Positions 28,849 through 37,553 of a stretch of DNA of 64,000 bases are shown here, piece by piece. This DNA comes from UBA5109 sp963975155 (GTDB lineage: Bacteria; Pseudomonadota; Gammaproteobacteria; Pseudomonadales; Pseudohongiellaceae). Each line of letters begins with the position of its first letter. The stretch's first letter is position 1. The notes under the pieces are model-generated. The model searched no databases. It was not told where the DNA came from and saw only the letters and a program-made list of their open reading frames with translations. The DNA is taken from contig CAXBFG010000009.1 in NCBI GenBank assembly GCA_963975155.1, positions 45,254 through 109,253 of the forward strand, read 5' to 3'. The position numbers were made by a program, and so were the translations under genes.

Positions 28849-29532
28849 CTAAAAATCACTGACTGTCTTTTCAACAGCTCCGCGTGTCATGCGCCCATGT
28901 TCGAGCGTCAGGATTCGATGTTTAAGTTTAGCAATCAGACTTAAATCGTGGCTGGCGATGAGCACACTGACACCGACCCGGTTAAATTCCTCAAACAGAT
29001 CCATGATTTCTGCAGACAGCTGTGGATCAAGATTCCCGGTAGGCTCATCGGCCAGCAATAGTGCCGGTTTATTTACAACGGCTCTGGCAATTCCGACTCG
29101 TTGCTGTTCTCCGCCAGACAGTGCGATGGGGTTCTGATTTTCCTTCAGCAGCAGGCCAACTTTATCGAGGGCCGCACGCACACGGCGCCCCGCTTCACGG
29201 GAATCGTAACCGGCTATTTGTAAGGGCAAGGCAACATTTTCAAACACGCTGCGATCGAACAATAACTGATGGTCCTGAAAAACCAGTCCAATGTTGCGGC
29301 GAAAATAGGGAAGCTGACGACGGGACAGGCGGTTTAGATTCTGACCATTAACAAATACCTGACCCGAGCTGGCCTTCTCCATCAGCATGATCAGTTTTAA
29401 CAGCGTGCTTTTACCTGCTCCTGAGTGACCGGTTAAAAAGGCAATTTCACCAGGTTTCAAGTGGAAACTGATATTGCTTAATGCTTCCTGCCCACCAGGG
29501 TATCGTTTACTGACAGCGTCGAATTTAATCAT
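28849..29532 (-). CDS. ftsE: Cell division ATP-binding protein FtsE
   Basis: A 227-residue ABC ATPase. It has a Walker A motif GHSGAGKST, a signature LSGGEQQRVGIARAV, a Walker B LLADEPTGNLD and a switch His in ASHDLSL. It powers FtsX at the division septum. Its start overlaps the end of ftsY and its stop abuts ftsX, so the three genes are translationally coupled. Length matches E. coli FtsE (222). Confidence 0.97.
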   Translation of the reverse strand: MIKFDAVSKRYPGGQEALSNISFHLKPGEIAFLTGHSGAGKSTLLKLIMLMEKASSGQVFVNGQNLNRLSRRQLPYFRRNIGLVFQDHQLLFDRSVFENVALPLQIAGYDSREAGRRVRAALDKVGLLLKENQNPIALSGGEQQRVGIARAVVNKPALLLADEPTGNLDPQLSAEIMDLFEEFNRVGVSVLIASHDLSLIAKLKHRILTLEHGRMTRGAVEKTVSDF

Positions 29533-30526
29533 TTTCGCTGAAAAGAGCCTCTACAAATTCATGTGCATTGAAGGGTCTGAGGTCATCAACTTTTTCACCG
29601 ATGCCAATAAAACGGATTGGCAAAGCCAGCTGGCTGGCTATCGCAAAGACCATTCCCCCTTTGGCAGTACCATCCAGTTTACTGATACTTAAACCACTTA
29701 CCTGTACTGCCGCCGCAAAATGTTCGGCCTGACTCAGGGCGTTCTGTCCCGTTGTGGCATCCAGCACCAGCATGATTTCCTGAGGAATATCGTCGTCTAT
29801 TTTTTTCAGAACCCTGACCACCTTCTCGAGTTCCTGCATTAAATTATCTTTGTTGTGCAGTCGGCCAGCGGTATCGGCTATCAGGACATCAACACCTTTA
29901 GCCAGTGCTGACTGATAGGCATCAAAGATGACAGAGGCGCTGTCAGCGCCGGTATGCTGGGCCACCACCGGTACATTATTGCGCTCCCCCCAGACTGCTA
30001 ACTGTTCGACTGCCGCAGCACGAAAGGTATCACCTGCAGCCAGCATGACCGAATGACCCTCGCCCTGAAAGCGTTTGGCCAGTTTGCCGATGGTCGTAGT
30101 CTTGCCAACGCCATTTACACCAACCATCAGAATCACAAAGGGCTTGTTGAGTTCTTTGGGTATTTCCAGAGCCTTGTCGCATACCGCCAGCTGCTCCTGC
30201 AATACTTCCTTCAGGGTGAGATACAGCGTGTCGGCATCGGCAAGATCCTTGCGTTTAAGCTGTTTGGTAAGCTCTTCTATTATCGCCGTCGTCGCTGCCA
30301 TTCCGACATCGGCGCTTAACAATCTTGTCTCAATTTCTTCCAGCAGCTCATCATCAATCTCTTTTTTGCCCAGCAATAATGAACTCAGGCCGTCGGCAAA
30401 GCCCGAACGGGTTCGGCCAAGACCGGCTTTCAGGCGTGAAAAGAGTGAACTTTTAGCAACTGCTTGCTGTGCGGGCTCCAATGATTTTTCAGGCTCGGAG
30501 TCGGGGCGTTTTTTAAAACCAAACAT
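29525..30526 (-). CDS. ftsY: Signal recognition particle receptor FtsY
   Basis: A 333-residue SRP receptor GTPase that docks ribosome-SRP complexes at the membrane. The NG domain is complete: GVNGVGKTTTIGKLA P-loop, DTFRAAAVEQL, DTAGRLHNK and SKLDGTAKGG. The N-terminal acidic A domain is much shorter than in E. coli (only about 25 residues, with a KSLEP segment), as in many other gammaproteobacteria. It is the first gene of ftsYEX. Element copy C begins about 110 bases upstream of its start. Confidence 0.97.
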   Translation of the reverse strand: MFGFKKRPDSEPEKSLEPAQQAVAKSSLFSRLKAGLGRTRSGFADGLSSLLLGKKEIDDELLEEIETRLLSADVGMAATTAIIEELTKQLKRKDLADADTLYLTLKEVLQEQLAVCDKALEIPKELNKPFVILMVGVNGVGKTTTIGKLAKRFQGEGHSVMLAAGDTFRAAAVEQLAVWGERNNVPVVAQHTGADSASVIFDAYQSALAKGVDVLIADTAGRLHNKDNLMQELEKVVRVLKKIDDDIPQEIMLVLDATTGQNALSQAEHFAAAVQVSGLSISKLDGTAKGGMVFAIASQLALPIRFIGIGEKVDDLRPFNAHEFVEALFSEND

Positions 30527-30615
30527 ATGGGTATAAATACAAAATTCGGGGAGGTCTTATGCTACCAGCCACTCAGGTTCTGCGCTAGCCTTAAGCCTTG
30601 ATGGCGGTGCTTCAA

Positions 30616-30981
30616 TTTGAAATTTTACTATTAATCTTCAGTCTTGATGGCGAGCTATCTTTTCGTCGACACGCCAAAAAGCGTACATCCTTGTACAGGC
30701 TCGGCTGACGACATCCCTGTCGTCAGACGGTCGCCAACCTGATAGCTCATCATTAAGACTGTGCATTAAACATCCTTTAAAAGTCGACAATGCTAGGAAA
30801 GCCGCCCTTCCTGCCATGTGAACCCATTGAGATGTAGTTTTCCTGAGTGTTTTTCCGATCAAGCGCGAGGACTGTCTGAGTCGCAAAGCGACGAGTTCCG
30901 CAGCGCCGGAAAAATGGGAAGGAAAGATCGAAGGGTGAACATGACAGAAGCGGCGGCATTGACGTCGCATAAAATTTCAAA
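30616..30981 (-). repeat. Interspersed structured element, copy C (complete)
   Basis: A complete copy bounded by a 12-bp inverted repeat, TTTGAAATTTTA (30616-30627) and TAAAATTTCAAA (30970-30981). Domain I (30639-30761) closes with 21-base arms CAGTCTTGATGGCGAGCTATC and GATAGCTCATCATTAAGACTG, paired at 18 positions. It contains the ACGC-CAAAAA-GCGT and TGACGAC-ATCCCT-GTCGTCA hairpins. Domain II (about 30800-30957) closes with GCCGCC / GGCGGC and holds the invariant core with an inner GTCGC-AAA-GCGAC hairpin. It lies between ftsY and a small membrane protein gene. Confidence 0.9.
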
Positions 30982-30998
30982 CTGATGCAGCAGCGCCC

Positions 30999-31223
30999 TT
31001 ATTGAATGCTTGCCCTGACGGCTTTCTCAGCATCCAGGGCCAAAGCAGAGTCTGTATAAAACAGCGCTGCGGGATCAATATTACGCCGCTCATTCAGTTC
31101 CGTTTGCTGCTGTAACTGCGGAAACTGACGGTTGGCGACACTGAGTAAAAGCTGCAGGCATATAATTGCGCCGACAAACACTATCGTAGCGAAGAGTTTT
31201 TTAGAAAAGCTTGTGGCGTGCAT
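30999..31223 (-). CDS. Small single-pass membrane protein, unknown
   Basis: A 74-residue protein not recognised as any family. A basic N-terminus (HATSFSKKL) leads into one membrane helix (FATIVFVGAIICLQLLLSVA), followed by a polar, acidic tail with PAALFYTDSALALDAE. It starts 16 bases after the YeiH-type gene on the same strand, so it is probably translated from that mRNA and may be an accessory subunit. Support is positional plus a plausible helix; small membrane proteins are easily over-called. Confidence 0.5.
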   Translation of the reverse strand: MHATSFSKKLFATIVFVGAIICLQLLLSVANRQFPQLQQQTELNERRNIDPAALFYTDSALALDAEKAVRASIQ

Positions 31224-31239
31224 GAGTTTTCAGTTTCGC

Positions 31240-32661
31240 TTAAAGACTGTTGGTAATTTCAGGAAACACTTTGTAAAACATCAGCCAGGCCATCAACAGC
31301 GTCAGGCAAAGATTCAGGGTCTGGCCGCAGGCATAAAGTATCAGGGGTTTGCCGCCGGAAAACTGTGATTGCAGCTCCTTGAAATTGGTCGATAAGCCTA
31401 TGCTTGCAAAGGCCAGGCAAAACATCCAGCCGCGCATATCGGAACTGAAATCAAGCACGTCGTTTTCCAGCAGAACGGTCGCAATACCAGGGTCCAGCAT
31501 TTCCAGCAACAGTGAAAAGAACAGACTGGCACCAAGAAAGCCCAGTACAAATTTGGGGAAACGCAGCCAGATTTCAGAAGCACCTATGTCAGCACCGGCG
31601 GCTTTATCAACTTTACTGGTCCAGTAAATGGCCACGCCAAAAGCCAGCACCCCAATTAAAATGTTTTGAATCATCTTGATAGTAGCGGCAACATTCAGTG
31701 CCGTATCACCAAGGAAGGCGCCTGCCGCAACCACTGCACCTGTTGCGTCGATCGTGCCTCCAATCCAGGCCCCGCCCAGTACCTCGGGCATGCCAACAGC
31801 ATTAATAAAGGCTGGCAGGGCCACCATCATTACAGAGGTAAATATCATGGAAAGGCCAACCGCTGTGGTCAGCTCCTCCTTGCTTGCCTTACAGGCTGCC
31901 GCCGTTGCTATGGCTGCAGAAACGCCACACACAGACATATCCGCGCTGATTGTGATATTCAGAGTCTTGGAACCTATCTTTAAAATTTTCTGCCCGAACC
32001 AATAGGTAGTGATCAGAACCACGGGGGTCACAATCCAGGCAACAAAAATACCCGGTAAACCAATAGCCAGAATTTTGCCAAACAGAACTTCCGCACCCAG
32101 CAGAACCAGGCCGGTTTTAATATAGAGTTCGTGCCGCAAAGCCGGGCGCAGCATATCCGGGATACCGAAGACATTGTTGATAAACAAGCCAAGCAGAATT
32201 GCCCATAAGGCATAACCAATGCCCATGTTTCTGAAATCAGCCTGCGCCGCCAGTAAATAAGCAAAGACTGCGACCACAAACAACCAGACAAAGCCTTTCA
32301 GGAAAGGAATCGGAGCTTCCAGCATCAGAAAACACAGGCAGGCAAAAAGCAGCGCCAGAATCACCCAGAAAAGTAACGCGGAATACAGAAGCTCCAAAGA
32401 AAAGGCATCCAGCGGGTTTAGTTCCCAGCCGCCGGGTTTGGCATCATTGACGATATCAGAAAGTGCTGCCCCTGTAGCATTATTGCTGTCAGCCTCTGCT
32501 ACCCAAACGGCTGTATCAAAGTCATCCAGCTGGCTGGCTCGGGCCTGTGTAAGTGAGTCATTTAGATCTGCATACGGCAGTATTAAAAAGACAACTAAAG
32601 CTGCCGCGAGAATAACAGCTCCCAGTACAATAGCGCCTAAATCTTCACTCATTCTTAGCAT
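31240..32661 (-). CDS. YeiH-family putative sulfate/anion exporter
   Basis: A 473-residue polytopic membrane protein of the YeiH (Cons_hypoth698) family. Conserved segments are GIPDMLRPALRHELYIKTGLVLLGAEVLF, SADMSVCGVSAAIATAAACKASKEELT and GGAWIGGTIDATGAVVAAGAFLG. About eleven helices are present, with an N-terminal extension containing an extra periplasmic loop relative to E. coli YeiH. Family members are described as sulfate or related anion exporters, though few have been tested. A second ATG three codons downstream is an equally possible start. The small membrane protein follows it. Confidence 0.85.
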   Translation of the reverse strand: MLRMSEDLGAIVLGAVILAAALVVFLILPYADLNDSLTQARASQLDDFDTAVWVAEADSNNATGAALSDIVNDAKPGGWELNPLDAFSLELLYSALLFWVILALLFACLCFLMLEAPIPFLKGFVWLFVVAVFAYLLAAQADFRNMGIGYALWAILLGLFINNVFGIPDMLRPALRHELYIKTGLVLLGAEVLFGKILAIGLPGIFVAWIVTPVVLITTYWFGQKILKIGSKTLNITISADMSVCGVSAAIATAAACKASKEELTTAVGLSMIFTSVMMVALPAFINAVGMPEVLGGAWIGGTIDATGAVVAAGAFLGDTALNVAATIKMIQNILIGVLAFGVAIYWTSKVDKAAGADIGASEIWLRFPKFVLGFLGASLFFSLLLEMLDPGIATVLLENDVLDFSSDMRGWMFCLAFASIGLSTNFKELQSQFSGGKPLILYACGQTLNLCLTLLMAWLMFYKVFPEITNSL

Positions 32662-32909
32662 GAAATGAAACTACTTTAAGCGTACAGACAAGTCAATCAG
32701 GTGATTGTGCGTCATGTTGATCTGTAAGACGGGGATTTATGAGCGGAGCGGTGTCGTCAAGTGAGGAGCGATTTTGCGAGCGATCGACGAGCTGCTTTAC
32801 CAGCGAAGTCAATTCTTCAACATGATGCACGGCTAATCTGGTATAAGTGCTGCTAATCGTTTAATTTCTGAATCCGACTCCCAACGACCATTAAAAATGC
32901 AGAAATAAT

Positions 32910-33473
32910 TTGAACCAGTTACGAATCATTGCCGGCCAGTGGCGCGGCAGAAAAATACAGTTTGTCGATCAGGAAGGCCTGCGTCCGAGTCCGGACCGCG
33001 TGCGGGAAACCCTCTTCAACTGGTTGCAAAATATAATTCATAACGCGCATTGTCTGGACCTGTTTAGTGGCAGTGGCGCGCTGGCCTTTGAAGCCGCCTC
33101 ACGCGGAGCAAAATCCGTGAGTTGTCTGGAACTGAACCGGGAAGCCTGCGACTGCATTCAAAAAAATATTGAGACTCTGGACGCGAAACAAATTTCACTG
33201 CGGCAAGGAGATGCCCTTAAGTATCTGCAAACTGCCAGGCCACAACAAACTTACGACCTGGTCTTTCTTGATCCGCCTTTTGCTGCTGACTTTATAGAAA
33301 AAACCTGCGCCCTGCTGGAGTCAAAATCATGGCTGGCAAGTCAGGCCTGTATTTATCTGGAATCAAATCAGGCACTGGATACTTATAAGCTTCCAGATAA
33401 CTGGCTGCTCAGTAAGCAGAAAAAAGCCGGGCAGGTTTATTATGGTTTGGCCGAAAGGATGGAAAATAAATAA
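32910..33473 (+). CDS. rsmD: 16S rRNA (guanine966-N2)-methyltransferase RsmD
   Basis: A 187-residue class I SAM-dependent methyltransferase that modifies G966 in the 30S head. The N-terminal LRIIAGQWRGRKIQF and RPSPDRVRETLFNWL blocks are RsmD hallmarks. The SAM motif is DLFSGSGALAFEAASRGA and the catalytic motif is VFLDPPF. It starts at a TTG; the ATG 13 bases upstream is out of frame. In relatives rsmD lies beside ftsY or coaD. Here it is separated from ftsY by the YeiH genes and from coaD by RidA and an NSS transporter. Confidence 0.95.
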   Translation: MNQLRIIAGQWRGRKIQFVDQEGLRPSPDRVRETLFNWLQNIIHNAHCLDLFSGSGALAFEAASRGAKSVSCLELNREACDCIQKNIETLDAKQISLRQGDALKYLQTARPQQTYDLVFLDPPFAADFIEKTCALLESKSWLASQACIYLESNQALDTYKLPDNWLLSKQKKAGQVYYGLAERMENK

Positions 33474-33532
33474 AGTATTAAGGTGCTGAAGTCTGAACTT
33501 TTTTTATATTTTTTCTGAATTTATTTTTCTGT

Positions 33533-33556
33533 ATTTTTATTTTTATTTTTATTTTT
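33533..33556. repeat. Hexanucleotide repeat (ATTTTT)4
   Basis: Four perfect ATTTTT units, immediately downstream of the RidA stop on the minus strand, within a longer T-rich stretch from about 33500. As mRNA from the RidA gene this reads as A-rich tracts. It is a possible slippage site outside coding sequence. Confidence 0.85.
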
Positions 33557-33946
33557 TCAGTCTTCTTTATAAAAAGTAAATTCTATTTCAACCAGGGCAT
33601 TCAGCGGCAGAGCCTTGACACCAAAGGCTGAACGGGCTGGCGGCGTCATTCCCTCTGTAAAAACTTCCTCCCAGACCTGGTTAATCAGCGGAAACTGATC
33701 AAACTCGGTCGTAAATATTCTGGCGCAAACCAGATCATCCAGACCCAGGGAAAATTCATCCATCAAGAGCTGCAGGTTTTGAAAGATCAGGCGTGTTTGC
33801 TCACCGGCATCGCTGCCCATCAATTCGCCGCTGTGATTATCGAGCGCAATCATGCCGCTACAAACATAATTCGGCCCTGCCTTGACTAACTGGCTATAGC
33901 GAAATTTTGGTGCCGTCAGTTTTTTGGATTTAAGTGCCTTGCGCAT
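33557..33946 (-). CDS. RidA family protein
   Basis: A 129-residue member of the RidA/YjgF/UK114 family, trimeric enzymes that hydrolyse reactive enamine/imine intermediates. The RSAFGVKALPLNALVEIEF block contains the conserved PPARS arginine needed for deaminase activity in the archetypal branch. A short basic N-terminal extension (RKALKSKKL) precedes the domain. It begins 3 bases after the NSS transporter stop on the same strand, so transport and detoxification of an amine or amino acid may be coupled (inference). Confidence 0.9.
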   Translation of the reverse strand: MRKALKSKKLTAPKFRYSQLVKAGPNYVCSGMIALDNHSGELMGSDAGEQTRLIFQNLQLLMDEFSLGLDDLVCARIFTTEFDQFPLINQVWEEVFTEGMTPPARSAFGVKALPLNALVEIEFTFYKED

Positions 33947-33948
33947 TT

Positions 33949-35319
33949 TCAGGCCAGTAATAAATTAACAAAGACAACAGCGAGTACGATGGTGACGACA
34001 TAGCGCAACACAAACATCCAGAGTTTAAACCAGTGATGTTCAGCCAGCACATTCAATTCCTGTTCGGAAACTTTGTTTGGCAGCACCCAGCCTATAAAAA
34101 CAGCCAGCATCAAACCACCAAGTGGCAGCATCAGGTTATTGCTTAAATAATCAAAGAAATCAAAAAAATTTCGCTCGACACCGATAAAACCCAGCGGATA
34201 AAAATCGGCCAGACTGTTTAAGGACAAAGACGGCAGCAAGCCCAATGTCCAGACTGTTGCTGCGGCAACCCAGGCGGCCTTTTTCCTGCTCCAGCCATCT
34301 TTGGAATGCAGCCAGGCAACCGGAGCTTCCAGCAGGGAAATGGCAGAAGTAATTGCAGCAAAGGCCAGCAATATAAAAAACAGCGTGCCAAAAAACTGGC
34401 CGCCTGGCATGTGGCCAAAGGCTAATGGCACCGTTTCAAAAACCAGTCCGGGTCCGGCAGCCGGATTTAAGCCAAAGGCAAACACAATCGGGAAAATTGC
34501 CAGGCCTGCCAGCATTGCAACCAGGGTATCGGCACCCGCAACGATAACGGATGCATTAATAATCGAATCTTTACGGTTCATATAAGAACCATATGCCATC
34601 AAAATAGTTGCGCCGGCTCCGACCGAAAAAAAGGCCTGGCCGAAGGCGGCAACTATTATTTCAATATTTATTTTGCTGAAATCAGGCTGAAATAAATAAT
34701 TCAGTGCCTGAGCAAAACTTCCGGTCACTGCAGCATAAACCACCATGCCGATTAAAATAATAAACAGTGAGGGCATTAAATATTTAACGGCGACTTCCAC
34801 GCCTCCGGAAATGCCGCGGGAAGAAACCCAGCCCATCAATCCGACAAATAAAGTGTGGCCAAATACAACCATATAAATATTGGCATTATAGGCAGCCGAA
34901 ATAGCCAAAGATCCTTCAGCTTCAATATCGACGAACTGGCCACTGATATTTTTTATCGCGTATAAAACCGTCTCTCCGCCTATCATGCAGTAATAGGACA
35001 AAATGATAAGTGCAGTGGCAATACCCAGATAACCCAGCCAGGACCAGTACTCACTGGCATTGGACTCTTTGGCAATGGCTCGCAATGACAAGGGCGGCGC
35101 AGCCTGCCCTTTTCTGCCCAGCATCAGTTCACCCATCAACAAGGGCATGGCAAGAAACAGAACGGCAGCAATATAAATCAGCACAAAAGCACCGCCACCG
35201 TTTTCACCGGCGGTAAAGGGGAAGCGCCAGATATTTGCCAGCCCAACCGAGGAACCTACCGTGGCCATGATGAACAGCCACTGTGAAGACCAATGTTCGT
35301 GTTGTTTTTGTTGCTGCAT
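33949..35319 (-). CDS. Sodium-dependent transporter, NSS/SNF family
   Basis: A 456-residue LeuT-fold symporter. Helix 1 carries the unwound sodium/substrate site GSSVGLANIWRFPFTAGENGGGAF, and eleven to twelve helices follow. Bacterial NSS members carry amino acids or amines with sodium. The substrate cannot be read from the sequence. It is the first gene of a two-gene unit with RidA. Its start is 152 bases from the divergent coaD. Confidence 0.93.
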   Translation of the reverse strand: MQQQKQHEHWSSQWLFIMATVGSSVGLANIWRFPFTAGENGGGAFVLIYIAAVLFLAMPLLMGELMLGRKGQAAPPLSLRAIAKESNASEYWSWLGYLGIATALIILSYYCMIGGETVLYAIKNISGQFVDIEAEGSLAISAAYNANIYMVVFGHTLFVGLMGWVSSRGISGGVEVAVKYLMPSLFIILIGMVVYAAVTGSFAQALNYLFQPDFSKINIEIIVAAFGQAFFSVGAGATILMAYGSYMNRKDSIINASVIVAGADTLVAMLAGLAIFPIVFAFGLNPAAGPGLVFETVPLAFGHMPGGQFFGTLFFILLAFAAITSAISLLEAPVAWLHSKDGWSRKKAAWVAAATVWTLGLLPSLSLNSLADFYPLGFIGVERNFFDFFDYLSNNLMLPLGGLMLAVFIGWVLPNKVSEQELNVLAEHHWFKLWMFVLRYVVTIVLAVVFVNLLLA

Positions 35320-35415
35320 TGGCAGAGACTCCTGTTATGGAAAACCCGAACTAGACTAATTTATTAACCCGAGGATGGAAAGCTACATTTACTCATCGTA
35401 GCGCCGCAAATATAA

Positions 35416-35433
35416 AAATGCCCAGGGGCATTT
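35416..35433. promoter_or_regulatory. Palindrome in coaD promoter region
   Basis: AAATGCCC and GGGCATTT form perfect 8-bp arms around AG. The palindrome covers the position expected for the -35 element, with TATAAT (35438-35443) immediately downstream. It could be an operator, or a chance hairpin between divergent genes. Confidence 0.4.
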
Positions 35434-35437
35434 ACTG

Positions 35438-35443
35438 TATAAT
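35438..35443 (+). promoter_or_regulatory. Consensus -10 box upstream of coaD
   Basis: A perfect TATAAT 28 bases before the coaD ATG. No clear -35 hexamer is visible at the standard distance, where the palindrome lies, so activator or repressor control is possible. Confidence 0.5.
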
Positions 35444-35471
35444 CAGGAACTCAAATTGAGCTGGAACATTT

Positions 35472-35957
35472 ATGAAAACTGTCGTTTATCCGGGAACCTT
35501 TAACCCTATCACTAACGGTCATACTGATCTGGTCGAACGTGCATCACGCATCTTTGATCATGTGATTGTCGCTGTTGGTTCCAGCTCAAAGAAGAAAACC
35601 GATGTCTCGATGGATTTACGGGTCAAGCTGGCGAGCAAAGTACTGGCTAACATGCCTAATGTCGAAGTCTGTGGTTTCAAGGGTTTGCTGACTGACTTTG
35701 TGAAATCCCGCGATGCCAATCTGATCCTGCGCGGTCTGCGCACGGTGGCCGATTTTGAATATGAGTTTCAGCTGGTTGGTATGAATCGGGCACTGGAACC
35801 CGATATCGAAACTGTTTTTCTGGCGCCGGCAGAACATCTGGCCTATATCTCATCCACCCTGGTCCGGGAAATTGCTTCGCTGGGCGGAGATATCAGCAAA
35901 TTCGTTGATCCCGTGATCGTCAAAGCCATGCCAAAGATGCTGAAGGCTAAAATGTAG
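35472..35957 (+). CDS. coaD: Phosphopantetheine adenylyltransferase
   Basis: A 161-residue CoaD that adenylates 4'-phosphopantetheine to dephospho-CoA, the penultimate step of CoA synthesis. The nucleotidyltransferase motif TFNPITNGH is present near residues 9-17 and the second motif ISSTLVREI near residue 127; GLRTVADFEYEFQL is also conserved. Length equals the family norm (about 160). Its stop codon shares a base with the GTG start of the ferredoxin gene, so the two are coupled. Confidence 0.97.
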   Translation: MKTVVYPGTFNPITNGHTDLVERASRIFDHVIVAVGSSSKKKTDVSMDLRVKLASKVLANMPNVEVCGFKGLLTDFVKSRDANLILRGLRTVADFEYEFQLVGMNRALEPDIETVFLAPAEHLAYISSTLVREIASLGGDISKFVDPVIVKAMPKMLKAKM

Positions 35958-36211
35958 TGGCCCTGTTAATAACGGATGAATGCATTAACTGTGATGTCTG
36001 TGAACCTGAGTGTCCAAATCAGGCCATCTCTATGGGCCCGGAGTTTTATCAGATAAACCCGGCGCTTTGCACGGAGTGTGTAGGTCATTTCGAAACCTCA
36101 CAATGCGTGGAAGTCTGCCCCGTTGACTGCATACCGCTGGATCCTGCGCACAAAGAAAGCCGCGATGAATTACTGCAAAAATATTTATTGTTAACCGGCA
36201 ACAAAGCCTGA
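35957..36211 (+). CDS. yfhL: YfhL-type 2[4Fe-4S] ferredoxin
   Basis: An 84-residue ferredoxin with two 4Fe-4S clusters. The first motif is CINCDVCEPECP and the second CTECVGHFETSQCVEVCP, with the insertion between Cys residues that marks the YfhL/Alvin-type group. It begins at a GTG overlapping the coaD stop. coaD-ferredoxin-mutM is a common gammaproteobacterial arrangement, seen here with element copy D inserted before mutM. It probably supplies electrons to an unidentified cytoplasmic partner. Confidence 0.92.
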   Translation: MALLITDECINCDVCEPECPNQAISMGPEFYQINPALCTECVGHFETSQCVEVCPVDCIPLDPAHKESRDELLQKYLLLTGNKA

Positions 36212-36252
36212 CTCTGATTCCTCCCTAAATTAGCAATTTTTCCCACTTATAT

Positions 36253-36600
36253 ACAGACATGATGGTGAGATATCCTTCGGTGACACGCCAAAAAGCGTAC
36301 ATCCATGTACAGGCTCGGCTGACGACGTCCCTGTCGTCAGACGGTCCCCGACAGAATATCTCGCCAACAAGTCTGTATCTTTAACATCATTGAAAAATAC
36401 GACTTAGCTACGAAAGCTGCCGCTCTTGTCGTGTGAACCCATTGAGATGCCTTTTTCCTGAGTATTTTTCCGATTAAGCGCGAGGACTGTTTGAGACGCG
36501 AAGCGGCGAGTTCCGCAGCGCCGGAAAAATAGGAAGGAAAGATCGAAGGGTGAGCATGACTGGAGCGGCAGCTTCTATACCACAAGAAATGTCTAAGCTA
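36253..36600 (-). repeat. Interspersed structured element, copy D (complete)
   Basis: Domain I (36253-36376) closes with ACAGACATGATGGTGAGATATC against GAATATCTCGCCAACAAGTCTGT; the arm sequence differs from copy C yet still pairs. The GTACAT-CC-ATGTAC and TGACGAC/GTCGTCA hairpins are conserved. Domain II closes with a perfect 12-bp stem, AAGCTGCCGCTC (36414-36425) and GAGCGGCAGCTT (36563-36574). The terminal bases run directly into the mutM stop codon (36598-36600), so the element abuts or overlaps the end of that gene. Confidence 0.9.
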
Positions 36601-37413
36601 ACTTTGGCAGTTTGTGCAGTAAACCGTGCTGCGCTGGCCGAGACGGATTTCCCGTAAGGGTTTGCCGCAAATTACACAGGCTGCACCGCCGCGACCATAT
36701 ACCGATAATGACTGCTTAAAATAACCCGGCTTGCCGTCTCCGCCGACAAAGTCTCTCAGCGTTGTACCGCCCTGCTTTATGGCATCAGCCAGAATGGCCT
36801 TAATGGCGACGACCAGTTTCAGATAAGCTGCCTTGCTGACTTTGCCGGCATGACGGCGCGGGCTGATACCGGCAGCAAACAAGGCTTCATTGGCATAAAT
36901 ATTACCCACGCCAACCACGACCTGACTGTCCATGATAAAGGTCTTGACGGGTACTTTCCGTTTACGGGAGCGGGCAAAGAGCTGCTCGACATTAAAGTCA
37001 TCACTCAGCGGTTCAGGGCCCAGGTTCTCCAGCAGGACATGTTTGTAGGGCTGCTGTCCGGCCCAAAGCATGCAGCCAAACCTTCTGGGGTCATGATAGC
37101 GCAATATAACGCCATTATTCATGACTATGTCTACATGATCGTGCTTTTTAAGCTCATCCGAATTATTGGCAATACGCAGGGAGCCGGACATACCGAGATG
37201 AATAAGCATACAGCCGGCCCCGGTTTCCAGCAGCAGGTACTTGCCTCTGCGGCTAACTCTGCTGATTTTCTGACCTGGCAGTATCTGGCTTAATTCGGCA
37301 GAAACCGGCCAGCGTAAAGCTGGCTGACGCACCAGCACAGACTTGATCTGCATGCCCTGGATATGCGGCTCAATACCCCTGCGGGTGGTTTCTACTTCGG
37401 GTAATTCTGGCAT
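36598..37413 (-). CDS. mutM: Formamidopyrimidine-DNA glycosylase
   Basis: A 271-residue MutM/Fpg that removes 8-oxoguanine and formamidopyrimidines and cleaves the abasic site. The start at 37413 is fixed by biochemistry: the enzyme uses the proline of MPELPEVET as nucleophile after Met removal, so the start two codons upstream is unlikely. The H2TH region and the C-terminal zinc finger (CVICGKPLREI ... YCTNC) are intact. It is convergent with the coaD-ferredoxin pair and divergent from the HyuA-type gene. Confidence 0.97.
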   Translation of the reverse strand: MPELPEVETTRRGIEPHIQGMQIKSVLVRQPALRWPVSAELSQILPGQKISRVSRRGKYLLLETGAGCMLIHLGMSGSLRIANNSDELKKHDHVDIVMNNGVILRYHDPRRFGCMLWAGQQPYKHVLLENLGPEPLSDDFNVEQLFARSRKRKVPVKTFIMDSQVVVGVGNIYANEALFAAGISPRRHAGKVSKAAYLKLVVAIKAILADAIKQGGTTLRDFVGGDGKPGYFKQSLSVYGRGGAACVICGKPLREIRLGQRSTVYCTNCQS

Positions 37414-37553
37414 TTGCACCTATATCCGCTGAGTTATTTTCCACGCTGCTGCCAACACTTATATTGCTGAAAGATTCTTTCTGCTCCGGATCAGGTTCAT
37501 TCACGTATAATCCGGCTTTCCACGAATTTCGAAGACCAGTTTTCAGAGCCGCT

